From Klebsormidium nitens (lineage: Eukaryota > Streptophyta > Klebsormidiophyceae > Klebsormidiales > Klebsormidiaceae): a stretch of DNA of 64,000 bases. The stretch spans positions 65,118 to 129,117 of the forward strand of contig DF237089.1 in assembly GCA_000708835.1 (NCBI GenBank), read 5' to 3'. The translations under genes and the position numbers were made by a program. The first letter of the stretch is position 1. Every line of letters begins with the position of its first letter. Below are positions 11,220 through 24,430 of the stretch, piece after piece. A model generated the notes under the pieces. The model was not told the DNA's origin and searched no databases. It saw only the letters and a list, made by a program, of their open reading frames with translations.

Positions 11220-13667
11220 ATGGTGGGAATCTGAGCGGTCGATTCGCAAGCCTGCGTACAGATTGAACAAAAGCTTGAAGAGGATGTTTTCAAATCTACA
11301 AATGGAAAGGTCTGCCAGACTTGGATGTCATTCACAGAGAGATTTTTTGTCTTAGTACCCTCAGCTTGAAGCCCTTACTTGTCCTGCGGAGAGCGATTGC
11401 TAGCCGAAAGGTTGCTCCCTGCTGCTGCTGTTGTGGGAGCACGTTCATTGGAGATGGAGTTCGCACACATATTGCAGATTGATTTAGCCCCTGATTTGAA
11501 AGCGACCCACCCAAAGCTTCTAGTGGTATGGAAGCAGGCTGAGGCCCAGGGTGACCACTTTCTTCTTAGGTTGGAAAGCAACTTTGCATTTGAATTTTCT
11601 TAACTGCCATTGGTTGCACCACCTGAGTGCACCACCATTTTCTAGACAGTGTGTCACATCATCACTACTTAGTATGCTGCCCGCTGTTGCATGTGCATCA
11701 AATACTCCATGCTCATTTGCAAGCTAGTCATGTCACTTTCAGCCAACTTCAAGGTGAAGTGACCCCAAAGTGCACCAAACAGCTTTTTGAAGTTTCTGAA
11801 GTTGCTGGCATCCCCTTGCGCTGAAATGTGGTGTGACATTGATAGCACACATGCTTGACAAGAAGCTACCAAGATCCTTCCCACACTCTTTTCATGGAAT
11901 TGGTCTACAAGGCCAAAGTGGGAGGCACATTCACCTTGAACCGTCGAGTCTTCACCAGGTCAACATTCATCCACATCAAGACTGCCACTGCCAGACCTCA
12001 AATACAGGACAGGCAGACCTTTTGGCCCTCTGGTGCAGCGTGAGGGGGATTGCCAGCATTGATGTTGACTTCTCTCGCCAGCATTGATGGACTCGAGTAC
12101 CATAGTTTTCAGCTCATCCGCCGCCTTGTTTCATGCCATCTCCTGTAGGTAGACGTGCCGAGCATCATGGGCAGCCTGCAGGGCGAAGAGTGCATGCAGC
12201 ATACACGAGTACCTACAACCGGGTGGCCATTCCACTCCCGAGATTCCCGAGTTCCACCTCCTCTGCAGTGTGCACCAGCCTTTTGCAGTTTGCACCGACA
12301 GCCTCGGGAGGACTATACCTAATTATTACTATCCCGCAGAGTTTCGATCCCACAGCCGGACCTCCAGGGAGGGCGGGTGTGGAGAATAGCGTACAGAACT
12401 TGATCTCAGGTTCCGGATCTCAGCCTCAGTCAGGACATTCCGGATCTGAGGAAACAACCGCCGGGGGTTCAGCTCTCCCCTGTTGTGTAACCCCTCTTAC
12501 AATGTCTGCGAATTTCACTCGGCCGCCCGGTGAAAGTCGGAATACGATCGGAACCGTTCGATGCAAGTTCAAAGCAAACCTAAGGGCTTAGATTCTTTTT
12601 CCGGGACCGGCGGAGTCGTACGGTACATCTACAGGTGTTGCCGGTCCCGAGATCGGGAAAGGTTCCTGAGATCAGGAATTTTGGACGCTATTCTCCACAC
12701 CCGCCCTCCCAGGTGGCCGGCCAGACAGGACCCCGGCCGGTGCCGAAGGCACCCCGCCGGCTGGTTGGCCGGCAAAGAAGGCAGGCATTTGGCCGCTGGC
12801 GCGCTCAGCCGGCCGGTAAAGCCAACTACCGACTACCGAGCAGACAGAGCCGGGGGGGTGCCGAGAGCTGGCTGGCCGGGACAAATTAAAACCCATGAGA
12901 AAGGAAGTCCTGACTCCTGAGTCCTTGCCCGGCGCCCTGCGCCCGGTTAAAATATCCATGTGGCTGAATTCAACCCACGTGCGAGGGGAAGTAATATCAT
13001 TGGTTGAAAATTCGAAAACATATCCGAGATCGGACCGGCCCATTTCCTCTTTGTTCAGGGCCCAGGCTGTAGCCTGCCACTCAGTCTCAGAATTATAGTA
13101 TTGATTCCCGACTCCCTGCCCCATTGTGATGCCATGAACTCACGGCTACCTACCTTCGTCTTCGACATGTGTCTTCAACTTGATTTCTCCTGGATGCACA
13201 GCAATTTTGACCAACGGCAAATGTGACGACGAACCTTAAACGCAAATCGTGAAGCGTTGGCAAGCCCTTCTTGGTTCGAGTTCAAAAACACGTTCTGGAT
13301 GCATAATACGACATGAAGTGTCCTTAGTAGGCTCGCCCTTGACTGCAAAGTGACATGCAGAATATCCTGCTCGGATCGAAGGATAGGGCCTTCTTGGCAA
13401 CCCTTGAAAGTGATCGACCCCATGTCAAGTGTGAATTCACTGGCTGTTAGCTTACAAATATTGAAAGTAACCGACATAGTAAACGTCTCGAGTGCTGTCC
13501 ATGGTCTCGTTGTGACCAGGATTGTTCATGGTGGTGGTCGGCATAGAAAGGTACACACTGAGCTCATGCAGAAGCAATTTGACCGTTGGCCTACTGTTAG
13601 GCTCGTCCTCATGAGCTAACTTGACGCATTGTATGAGGTGCCTTGTCGGATGCCTGGTCAATGATGA
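11220..13667. other. Spacer between the SET gene and COX5b
   Basis: 2.4 kb between two minus-strand genes. It should hold the promoter and 5' UTR exon(s) of the SET gene near 11220-11400 and the 3' UTR of COX5b near 13600. The only structured element I see is the inverted repeat at 12361-12715. A minus frame at 11884-11669 and a plus frame at 11855-12043 are open but resemble nothing I know and have no clear splice context. Confidence 0.5.
12361..12715. repeat. Inverted repeat (fold-back structure)
   Basis: Two arms of about 55 bases in opposite orientation: 12361-12414 and 12661-12715. The core is a perfect 26-base match, 12367-12392 against 12685-12710. The outer and inner arm parts match with a few differences. 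The ~245-base interior is rich in short GATCTCAGG and CCGGATCT-like words. The size and shape suggest a non-autonomous fold-back or MITE-like element, but no target-site duplication was identified. Confidence 0.6.
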
Positions 13668-16069
13668 CCATCAGGGGGTCCGCCGGGCCCAATGACCTTA
13701 AGCTGCAAACAGTCAAAAGAATGTTGCTTGACATAAGAAACGCTTGAAAGGAACCTGGAACAAGATACTGCATATAAAGGAGCATTGCAATCAAGTGAAA
13801 GAGACCTACTGCATCAAAGCATCCAAGAGCTCTTCCTTGCACACACGCTGCTTACCTGGAAGACTTGCGTGCAAACAGGACACTCGAAGGTCTCGTCTTT
13901 CTTCAAATGGAACCACAGGACATCATGTTCATCATCTGCACATAAAGGTGGACAGTCTGTTACTTCTTCCTTCATAGCTTTGAATGCAAGCGTGAAAGAA
14001 CTGAGCGAAAGCGAGGTACAGCTCAACTTAACCAAGAAATAGCTTTAACAAGTTGAAGGTGAGAATCAAAGGACCAGTTGAAGATCACAATCCTGTCAAG
14101 CTCATTCTCCTGACACTTTAGCCTTGAATACTGGTCAGATTGCACGTGCGAGATGACAACAACTTAAGACGTGAGTAAGTGATTCCACAAAGTCAATTTG
14201 TCGCTGAACCGATTGCACTTAGCATCTGCTTAATTTCACGCATCCTCACAGTTTGGCCTGAAGCGATGCATCTTGTACGCCTGCAGTTTTTTAACATCTC
14301 TGGCCATTGATCCAAAGAGGCAGAATTGGCGAGCTTACCCCCCACTCCACCAGGGCAACCGACAATCCGTTCATCAAAGTGTGACTCCACAATTGCAGGG
14401 GCTTCCTGTCCACCAAAGAAGGATCATCAGCTAACACAGTCTTGCGGCATTGGACTCAGATCTTCAAATATTTCAGACTGCAGAGCTTCAGCCATTTCTG
14501 CACGAAGCCCGCTTCAATAAATGTGCAAGACTGATTCTCTGCTGCAAGCCAAGCAAGGGCTGCAGCCAAGCAAGGGCAACTGGAAATACACAAAGTCATC
14601 GAGAGACTCTTGACCTTCTCGAAGCCATTGGGTGCAACAAAAACAAAGCTTGTCCCCTGACTGAAGTGCCTGCGTTAGCATCTCAATCCCTGATAAACCT
14701 TGCTTTGCAAGTAACTCACATTCAATGAATTGTTTTGTTCACTTTCAGCAGCCACAAGCAAAGATCGCCTTCGTATAGGAACTATACGGCTGATCATAAT
14801 GATGCTAAACAGGTCAAGAAGCAAGATGTGCAAGTTTCAAGAAGGCCATACCTTGGTACCAAAGGGTCCGGTTGGTGGAGCAGTCTCGAACCTTGACTTG
14901 CCCTGCAGATATAATTCCACTTATATCAACTTGCCATATTGCGGTCAATGCAATCAAAGGCAATCAGTTCGTTGGCTGCACTGGGTCAACAGGTTAATAT
15001 TAAAATATCTTGGCCAAAGGGCACCAAGGAACAAATATAAATTTAGGATGCCCAAGATACATCAACTCATCAGAGATAGTTCCTTGGTGTTTGTCTCACC
15101 TTGCCCAATCGATTCTCACGGTCAGATCCTTATTGATGATAGATTGCACTTTTCAAGCCCATTTTTCAAGCACACGACCAAGACTTCAAACATGAAAGCT
15201 GATTGCTTGAGAGAAGGTGTTGGCAATTCATACCTCCATCTCGGCTTCCAGCTCTTCTCTTTCCAGTCCAGTTGCGTTGCCCAGAGATTCGACTATCTTA
15301 TCTGCATAGCAAGGACATAATCGTCCTTTTTGTATAATCAATCCTCCCTTTCCATTTTACAAAGGTTCGGTGTTTTGCAATCAGAAGCGTTGGCCAAAAA
15401 AGATGGAAGGAAATTGCTGGCTCAATGAAGGCATTCCAGTCTTACAAAGGCAGATAGAGAAGACAGCGAAATCACTCTGTACGTCGTGATGTGAACAATT
15501 ACTATAAGTCAAAACATATTGCTCCTTTGCAAATGCAAGAGAGGTGCATATACACTGGTGACCATCTGGCCAGGCCGCGGGTTATTTGATGGTGCCAGAA
15601 TGTCAGCTGTAGACAAGCAGCAGTCTCGCCTTTTAAGTCTCATCTACGATCATAATGTAGGCTAGGGAAGAGTGCGACCATTACCAAGGGACCATTTTGA
15701 TCTCAAACCAGCAAGAAGAGCTACGATCTGTGTACTAAGAAGACTTGCGATCCGATATCACTTGGACCTCAGGGGTTGTCCAACCGAACACTTGATCGAA
15801 CCGCAAACCAGCATGCGCAGCTTGTGGAGGATTATAATGAGCTTACCATCAGCGAGCAAGGGTCCATGCCAAGCAGTAAAGCCCCTGGATGCGAATCCAT
15901 ACTCCGCCACTGCACATTTCAGACCAGATTCTAGCACAACACTATTTGTTGCAATCCTATGCTGCACCAGATTGGCCCCATTCGAAGCAACTACCGACAC
16001 ATTCTGCCGCAAAGCATTTTGAACGGCCCCGTTCTGCAAGATATTCCGGAGCATCGACCTGGCGGACAT
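13668..16069 (-). CDS. COX5B: Cytochrome c oxidase subunit 5b (complete)
   Basis: Nuclear-encoded zinc-binding subunit of mitochondrial complex IV, on the matrix side of the inner membrane. Six exons in gene order: 16069-15847, 15301-15234, 14902-14852, 14405-14339, 13935-13856, 13712-13668. They encode 177 aa with continuous phase, and every intron is GT-AG. Exon 1 is a mitochondrial presequence, rich in Arg, Ser and Ala and poor in acidic residues, starting MSARSMLRNILQNGAVQ. The rest matches plant COX5b: LEREELEAEME, GPFGTKEAPAIVESHFDERI, VGCPGGVGDDEHDVLWF, FECPVCTQVFQ and the C-terminus LKVIGPGGPPDGHH. Zinc-ligand cysteines are seen in VGCPGG and in the CPVC pair. An upstream GTG in the same frame is less likely as start because the ATG begins a typical presequence. 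The gene stands head to head with the WD40 gene 633 bases away. Confidence 0.96.
14541..14575. repeat. Short tandem repeat, two copies of ~18 bases
   Basis: GCTGCAAGCCAAGCAAGG is followed directly by GCTGCAGCCAAGCAAGG, differing by one base deletion. It lies inside a COX5b intron. Probably neutral slippage. Confidence 0.8.
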
Positions 16070-16701
16070 TGTGCATGCACGTCCCAAATCCACGGGAGGC
16101 TACGCCAATATGATCCCACCACCGCCCACCTAATTCAAGGCTAGAGCGGCGGGTTAATTGATCAACCTCCTGTGGCCCTCCTATCCGTCCGCACCCAACG
16201 TACAAAAAACTGAGCAACGGCGTTCCGACTTCAGGGCGCCCCAGCAGTGAGCACTATTTTCCTACTGAAAAGCTTCTCTTCTCGTGGCACAAACCAGACT
16301 CCATGAAGTAGCATTCACGAAATTAGATGCTGGGGCTCCAATCATCTCTGAGTCCTTTTGCACCGTCGGATCCGTCAGAGATCCAATGTAGATGGTTGTA
16401 AGTTGCTTCTACATGTCCCGATCACCAGACATACGTACCGCCTAAATCCATTTGGTCAGATCTGCGGTCCGGGGAGAATGCTCAGAATGTAGGTACACCG
16501 TAGACCTGAGCGTTCGAGCCAATGGCAAAAGCTGGCGAGGGCCTGGGAAAGAAAGTTTCCTCATTGGCTTTGCCATTGGGTTACGCGCCAGTGCTCAGGA
16601 AAGATTGCTGGTAAGTAGTACCCTTCAGACCTCAGCAGCATCACATCGGAGTTCTCGTTGGTTGCTCACTCACGTAGATCCTGACGATCCCAGGAAGGGT
16701 G
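16070..16701. promoter_or_regulatory. Bidirectional promoter candidate between COX5b and the WD40 gene
   Basis: 632 bases separate the two divergent ATG codons. CCAAT-box cores lie at 16519-16523 (forward) and at 16563-16567 and 16575-16579 (reverse, ATTGG), i.e. 120-185 bases upstream of the WD40 gene ATG. CCAAT boxes are the recognition core of NF-Y and are common in divergent promoters. I see no clear TATA box. The assignment rests on position and motif only. Confidence 0.45.
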
Positions 16702-19700
16702 ATGGGTTCGCGCCTCGTGCCACAACCCAAGTCCTCCGGGGAGGTGGCCGCAAGCTCGGAGAATGCTGACGAGCCCCGGGAGGTCCCTGCAACAGGAGTG
16801 TGCAGTCGTACAGAGGAAGCGGGAGAGGCTGCAGTGTCTAGTGGGGATGCAAATGGCACAAGATGCGCGGGGAGTCGACATGGAGAGTCTGTTTCGCATA
16901 GTTCAGAGTATGAAGATGCGGTGTCTGACAGTGGCACGGAGGACCAGCATGCAGGGGACGCAACAGAGGGAGAACTAGAGGAGCTCGCGGCTAGCTCCGA
17001 GGGTGGCACTTCGGACACCGAGTACAACCCCGAGGACGACATGGACGTCCAAGGTGGGGCCTCTGCCATGCATTGAAACCCTCAGTTCAGTGCCATGTTT
17101 GTGCTCTGAAAATGTTTTGATGCTGATCGCCAGCAACTGTGGATACCATGGCAGGGTTGCAGCGTAGAATGGATAATGCCGAACCTTGTGTACTTTCCTG
17201 CATGCCTCAGCGGGCACATTTCTTCAATGCAGTGGCGGCAGACCTCATTCTGGACCACCTGGTGGGCTATGAGGAGGACGACGATGATGATAGTTTTGAG
17301 CCGGACGACGAAGAGGGCGAGGAAATTGAGGAGGGCGAAGAGGAGGACGAAGACGAGTATGACGATGACGAGGTGCTGGAGGATGGCCGTAATGACCACT
17401 TGGAAGATCTGAGTCCTGAGACAGCGCCGCTGGACCATGTCCTGGCGGACGAGACGCGCATGAAGACGGCGCCCTCCCCCTTTGCTGCATGGCTCTGGAA
17501 CATCGCAAGGGACCAGCAGGGGGGCACTAAAAAGGTGAACGCTCGTTTAGGGTTGGTGCGGGGGTTGCACATGTTTCGTCGTGTGAACGGGCTAGGTATT
17601 CTTCGGGTTCCTGGGTGGTGGCCGGGCAATGTGTCCAGCTTCAGAAAGTCTGACAATCAAGGGAAGTGGAGCAATGACATGCAGAAACAGAGGCATTGTG
17701 GTACCTAAGCGTTATTCTTCGTCTCATAAATGGCTGGCCGGTTTCTATGAGCGATTATTTTGCGGTCTTTGAAGTGCTTAAAGACCTCAAAAGAAGTTGC
17801 ATTGTCTTGGGGTTCCTGAGTGTGGCGCTTTGGAGTATGCTTAGATGGTGTTTGTTGGCAGGCTTCTTAGCCCCAAGAAAGGCCAGTTCAGAGCAATCTG
17901 TGGACTCAACCTGTCTGACTAAGAGTTCCAAGACCCGCTCGTTTGTGCAGCAGTGGGAACATGATTTAAGGAAGTGACACTTAGCCCCTTCCCGCTCTGA
18001 CTCTTTCAAGATGGTGTTCGGGGCACATTTTGACCCTGCGGAAGTTTTGCACGGGTATCAAAAAATGGTTGGAAGCTCCCCACCCAACGGTCGTAATGTA
18101 TGGGGTTTCAAGCATTCGCGGTGCCTGAACGGTGTCTCAAGGCTGAGCGTACCCTCCCTCTTGTGGCAGCTCAACACTTGGCACATGCTGACTGGCCGGC
18201 AGCAGAATCTGACGGGGCGGGGGGCGTTCTCGGCAGCCGAGAGGTGCCAGGTGGCGCACCGCTATTTGCCAAACGGTGGCCCCGACAAGGTCGACTTCAT
18301 GCGCAGCAGGGCCTACATTGGGCAATTCTCGCAGGACGGGTCAATGTTTGTGGCAGGGTTCCAGGTGAGTGATGCCGACCTAGTCTTGGTTGCTTACAAG
18401 AGTTTTGGTGGTCTTTCAGATTCCACCGCTGTAGGCTTTGATCTGCTATCTATGATTGTCTTGTGTTGGGTGGCCACAAACAGGTCTAAACGAGACAAAA
18501 GCCCGCAAGTTATACCTCCAGGGTTTGAAAGGAGCAGTGGCTTCAATGTGGTAATTTGAAAGAATCAGTGCTATCACCTGGCTTGCGCGTCGATGTATCC
18601 CACCAGAAGCGAAGCAGGCTCTTCAGCTGATCTTGGCAACTTGGGATCGCCACATCTAACATGGGGGCCATATTGTGGTGCGCAGGACCGGAGGATACGC
18701 GTGTACCAGGTGGACCGGGGCTGGGCGCTGCGCAAGGACATCAACTGCAAGGACCTGCGCTGGACTGTTACCGACACTGCCCTCTCACCCGACCAGAAGT
18801 TCCTGGTCAGCTATTCCCTCTGCACTTGACAGTCAACCTACAGTTGGACGGGCATAATATAGCACAATATTACGGACGCTTGGTATTCTTAGTTAACTAG
18901 GTTTGGTTTCACTATCTTTTTATTTCTCTTTACCAATGATATGTGGAGAGGCCCACTTGTTTGACTCAGTTGACAAGCACCTGTGTGCTCTGATGGGCTT
19001 TGCGCAGGACTGCTCGGCTGGGTCCTCGCCGTAGCGCCTGAATTTGCGACCGACTCAAGCCCCTTTTTGCCCCTTATCGGGCCGTGTTCAGGTATACTCG
19101 TCGATCACGCCCACCGTGCACTTGGTGGGCATTGGCCCTGGGGACAACGGGGTGGAGTCAATTGCAAACGTGAATGTAAGGACGCCTTTCCCTGGTTTCA
19201 AGTGCCAGTCTCGGCTGTGAAGGTGATTGGCACGACCTGTCTTCATGTACCTAGGTTTGCTCTTTCGACCAGCATTTCTTCCAGCCGGGCCATCTGTAGC
19301 AAGGCTCGCTATGCTGGTCACGACTGGCTAGCTTGACGTATGAGCTCCTCACCGAGGGACGTCTCTCGCGCTCAATTCCGTTCTTGCTACGGGTTTTGCC
19401 TCAAGATGTCCCGCCAAAGCTGGTTCCAGGCTGTTCCTCAGCATAATTTCCGCTTCTTACATTCGAGAAGTCACCGAGCTCCTTTGTTGCTTGCAGGAGA
19501 TACATGAGCCCCTCAACTTTGCTGGCACAGGGGCAAGCCGCGTATTTGGGTTGTGGTCGCTCCAGTTCTCGACCGATGGGCGAGAGATCGTTGCGGGGAG
19601 CAGCGATTCCTCCTTGTACCTCTATGATGTGGAGGCAAATAGGCCGACCCTCAAGTGCAAGGCGCATGAGGTAGGGCTTGAAGCATGCGAAATCGCTGAG

Positions 19701-22700
19701 CTACATGCGGATGTTGTGTAGTAATGCGGGGACCAACGAATCCTTATTAGAAATTACCACTGCGGTTAGGTTGGTTGTGTCGGCAGCTCGTATAACGTCG
19801 ATAAAGGATTACCATCTTATGGTCCTTCCGACAACGATCGGTCGTTCATTCTTGAAGCTGGTTTGAGAAGTTTGGACTCCCAGGACAGAGGAGCACTTTT
19901 ACTCAAATGACGGCTTCTACGGTGAAAATGACGATGTGCTTATCCTGCTCTTTTGGCAGGACGATGTAAACGCTGTGGCGTTTGCGGACGAAACTTCGAA
20001 CGTGATCCTCTCCGGGAGTGACGACAAGCTCTGCAAGGTGCGCCTCCCCTCAACTGGATGTCAGCCTTTGTCTAGTGCACTTTGGAAAGTAACGTCTTGT
20101 TGCCAAGCAACCTCGCCACCACAAACCAAAACCGTAGACGGTCGCAAGTTACGTGACGAGCGACGGAAGAGGTTGTACTTGTCATCTGCCATTACAAAAT
20201 GGGACTTGTCGAGCTTGACGTCATACATATCTACATGTCTTTCTTGGGTCCATGGAAGCGAAATTCGCGCAGTTCGACTTTGATTTGGTCATCCGATAAG
20301 TACTGGACGTTCTAACGACGCAGTCCCTGCTCTGCTGATCCGCTCTTCCTAGCATACTCCTTGCTTAGGTTCGACTTTGTGGTGGCTTCTCAGGGTTGTC
20401 AAAGGCGCTTAAATATCGCTTCGCTCCCACAATGACATCGTGACACTAGGTAGTCTGATCAAATCAGCGCGGTCATCTCATCAAATGCTTCACCAGTCAT
20501 ATTTGCATTCTTAATACACACCATCGAGGATATACCAATCTCGGACGTCTCCAAGATGCTTGTGGTAATGCACGCCAGGTGTGGGACCGGCGGGTGCTGA
20601 AGCGCGACGGCAAGAAGGGCTCCCCGGTGGGCGTTCTAGTGGGCCACGTGGAGGGGCTGACGCACATCGACAGCCGCGGCGACGGGCGGTACCTCATCAC
20701 CAACGCCAAGGACCAGTGCATCAAGCTGTGGGACATGCGCAAAATGGTGGACGCCAAGACGCACGCCGAGTGAGCGCGACACGCCTAATATTCGACTGCT
20801 CGAACTGCCCATGTGCAACTCTTATAAACCAGGGAAAGTCTGTTGCCAAGTCGGCGGAACTTCAAGTCCCTTCACTTTCTCTGGTTCCAGGAGGCATCAA
20901 GAAGTCTTTAAACCCAATTCTTGGATTGACTTCTCAGAGATCAGGTATCAGTCGGAAAGGGTAATGTGCTGGGATTGGCACTTGAAGAAAGGGTCTCCTG
21001 ATACAACTGGCTGATCGGGGTGCAGCTTTTGCCGTCCTGATTGCTTCGAAGTAGACGGTGGCTGTAATCATGACGTCAGCGTGGAGTATCTAAATCCGCT
21101 TGCAGGAAGGCTGGCTGTTCGTCGTTTGAGGCCAGGACCATGCACTGCGATGCAAGAGCACAGACGATCCTCAAATCGCCTTTGATTATGAGCAAGAGTG
21201 AAGTCGTATCCCATCTTCAAGCCATAACGTCTCTGCAGACACCCCGGCTCGCTGAGACATTATGCGCAAGGTCTCGAAAGCCGTTTAATCTTGCAAGGGG
21301 GCTCCCACGCTGCATTCCAAACTTCTGTGCTGACCCCCCCTCCCTTGCCCGGGTGCAGCACCCCCCCGGCGCAGTACCGGCAGTTCCGGTGGGACTACCG
21401 GTGGATGGACTACCCGGGGAGCGGCAAGAACATCCGGCACCCCCACGACACGTCACTCATGACTTACCGCGGCCACAAGGTGCTGCAGACGCTGATCCGG
21501 GCCTACTTCTCGCCCGCGCACACGTGAGCAGCCCCGTCTCTTGTCTTGTAGATTTTCTTCCTGGTTGTGCCCCTTGTCTTTTGGTCTTGCCTATGTCCTC
21601 TCATTGAATGGGTTCGTACTTGCATCGTTGACTTCTTATTGTTCAGCTTTTCGAAACCTACAGGCTTTGACATGGTCTGGACAGTTGGGCTCAGTTAGCG
21701 CAGGGGTCACACTGTGCATTGCGCTTGTGTGCAGGACGGGGCAGCGGTACATCTACACGGGATCTTACGATGGCAGCATCTTCATCTATGACGTCGTAAG
21801 TGCAGCTTCGAGAATCAGCACATTCCGTTTGGATCATTGCCTTATTGATCCTGAGGGCCTGAGGACTCTATATTCCGCTTGCTAGCATAAAGACGTCACA
21901 TATGCACACTTGTCTTTTCCCTTCTTTCTGCCTCTTTCTGCCGCTTTTGGGCAACAATCTTGCCGAAACGGGTTTGATATGGCGAGCAAGCTTTCTTTTC
22001 TCTCGAGCATTCGGCCGGCACTCAGAACTGAATTGTGAAGGGCTACTCTGGTCCGAGATGATTTTTTAACTCCAGCTATTTGTTGTCACAACCTTCTGGA
22101 AAGACTTTTAGCCCAGAACAGATTCTTTACTTCTCAATACTCATGTCAAGGCAGCCCTAGCAGCGTCTGGCTGTTTTGCCATGCACATTGACTGCACTCT
22201 ACAAGTGGGTGGTGAATCGATTGAGTGCCAGCGGTCAGATTAGCCCCTGTACCGTTTGGCACCCCCGTTTACTCGCGGCGGATCGTTGAAGGTTACGGTG
22301 TTCGAAATAAGATCTGGGCAGCTCAGTCGCGTTTGGACACGGTTTCGCAAAGGGTTCCGGCAAAAGGAAAGAGCCACATCTTGAGCGCCCATCTATGGAC
22401 TTGAACGATAGACACCATTCAGCGCCATCCCCCAAGCCTTTCAAACTCCTGCGCGCCGCCTGACCCCTCTTCCACTGCGGTGCAGCTCACGGGGCAGGTG
22501 GTGTCGAAGATGCAGTACCACGTGGCAGCCGTACGAGACTGCAGCTGGCACCCTACGCTGCCAATGATGACCAGGTACGGCCGAGCAGCTGTTACTTGCG
22601 CACTTTTTGAATTGGAAATCTGCAGATGCGATTCCTCCTTCATGCAGAGATGGAGTAGCGGACGTTCTCTTCTCTTTTCAGGGGTTTTGAGTCTTTCACC

Positions 22701-23028
22701 AGACGAGATTTGAAGAGACTCCTACGGCAACGCCCTTAGTCACGGACCAAGTTTTCGATTGCTCTTAAACATGTCTGGGTAATAAGACCGCTATACAATA
22801 ATCTAGCTGTTGGCTCAAACGTGGATTGCAATCCAAGCCAGCAAAAATAAGCGCAGAGATCACTCCTTCTCAGACCCTCTGCTTTTCGTCCCCCGCAGTT
22901 CGAGCTGGGACGGGTACATTGCGCGTTGGGAGCCCCAGACGGGGCCAGTCGGTCGGCGGGTGTCGAGTATTCACGACCATGGCTACGACATCGACACGCT
23001 TATCGAGGAAGGCGACGACTTCAACTAG
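16702..23028 (+). CDS. LEC14B: LEC14B / DCAF11-type WD40 repeat protein (complete)
   Basis: Beta-propeller protein of the LEC14B/DCAF11 family, which supplies substrate receptors for CUL4-DDB1 ubiquitin ligases. Twelve exons: 16702-17053, 17134-17534, 18170-18364, 18686-18805, 19092-19175, 19497-19670, 19960-20037, 20579-20769, 21359-21523, 21735-21795, 22486-22574, 22899-23028; 679 aa with continuous phase. Residues 1-250 are acidic and probably disordered, with a run of Asp/Glu near 165-205. The conserved part begins at RYLPNGGPDKVDFMRSRAYI and holds the family landmarks DTALSPDQKFL, FSTDGREIVAGSSDSSLYLY, ILSGSDDKLC, GHVEGLTHIDSRGDGRYLIT, WDYRWMDYP, YIYTGSYDGSIFIYD and VRDCSWHPTLPMM. Two WDxR motifs (WDRR, WDMR), the signature for DDB1 binding, follow consecutive blades. 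The acidic N-terminal half is less conserved, so the first exon is less certain than the propeller. Confidence 0.94.
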
Positions 23029-24430
23029 TTGCACACTGCTGGGCCCAGGTATGAGACGCTATGCACACATATAGAAGGTACGTACGTCGCGAGGATAAAG
23101 GCGCTTCCAAGTGCAGAGCTGTGGGGTGTCAATGGAGTCCTGTACATATTTGATCAAGAACGTACAGTCGCGTATGCATTGAGATAGAAGCATGTAACAT
23201 GAGCACCACTTCGAACAAGGCTCGTTAATTTCGATCGAATGAGCGAACAAGGTGGTAAGGTCCGGTCACTCCATATTATCCAACTAAGCAAGGTCAACGA
23301 TGGTTGTTGCTTGTCGTCAAGCATCTCCTGTCGAGCGGCACAACTACACACATTTCTGTATGACCTGGCCATCTCAACAATCGTGAACACCGGAAATCAT
23401 AGGGGACAACATTTGGCTGCGGCTTCAGACGTGGCGGATGCTTTTCCAGGTTGTCTCGTTGCGAGACTGTTCTAGCTGCCGCCCCATCGGCACTCTGTAA
23501 GTGACGGTTGCTTCAACACGTAGATATCATAGTATTTGCGTTAGCACGTTATACCGAACTCTCCAAAGCTCTAGCGCAGGCTGCCCGCTGCTTCCATCCA
23601 CATATGTGCCCATCATTGGCATCTGTGTGATCGAGGTGTTGTGGCACGCGATATATATCATCATGCTAGCTAGCTTGACTTTGCATGATTGGACTAGTCG
23701 CATGCGACCTGCGACCATTGGCTATATAATTGCTATAATTACGCGAACCATATCATTGTAATATGGTATACTGGCGATATTGTGCGTGAGACCTATTGGA
23801 CGGTAGGGTCGTGAACCATAGATAAATTGTCCAGACGCATAAACAGGCCGGCTGAAGCTAGCCTGTGACTGCATATGCACTGCGCAATCGACGGTGTAAT
23901 GCGTTCCAATGATGACGAAGTTAATTGTTACACAGGAGCCGCACTTACCCTGATGACTGCCGCCGCATGCTCGAACGGACTGCAGATCATGCAGGCTAAC
24001 GATGAGCCGGGCGCCGATCGACAAGTCCGACCGGCACGCACCGTACTTATCAGGCCGCCAACTTTGATTTCTATGTTCGTATAATAGTGCAGCGGAAGCT
24101 CCGTATAAGATGCGACTTTTTGCTTGTAACTCCAAATAATTCTACAGCCCCTGAAAAGCGAAAGTGCGGCTCGCTGATTCTGCGTTGGGACACCTCCAAG
24201 TCTCGATATTCGAAACGCTCGCCAAGTTCGCTTTGCCATGGTTAAAATATGGATTGGTAACTAGCGTTGTCCCAGGCTAAGACATAGCGTCAGCTACAGA
24301 CCTTTGACAGTCAATCTCGTTTCAGCTTGTTGTAGCTACCCTTGTTACATTCGGCGCGAGAATCTCTCGCTCACATCCCCGGTGATCAGAGGTTGGAGCA
24401 ACAAGCACTTGAAATAAGAATGTATCTAAC
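23029..24430. other. Convergent intergenic spacer
   Basis: 1.4 kb between the WD40 gene (+) and the RCC1 gene (-), expected to hold both 3' UTRs. Only short open frames without family resemblance are present. No repeat or RNA gene was recognised. Confidence 0.6.

Noticed and set aside
12133-12591. Plus-strand frame of 152 codons
   Set aside because: It runs through the left arm of the inverted repeat and resembles the peptide read from the right arm on the other strand; no family and no splice support.
17139-17708. Acidic 189-codon frame as a separate small gene
   Set aside because: Its first two thirds form exon 2 of the WD40 gene in phase with exons 1 and 3; the remainder is read-through into intron.
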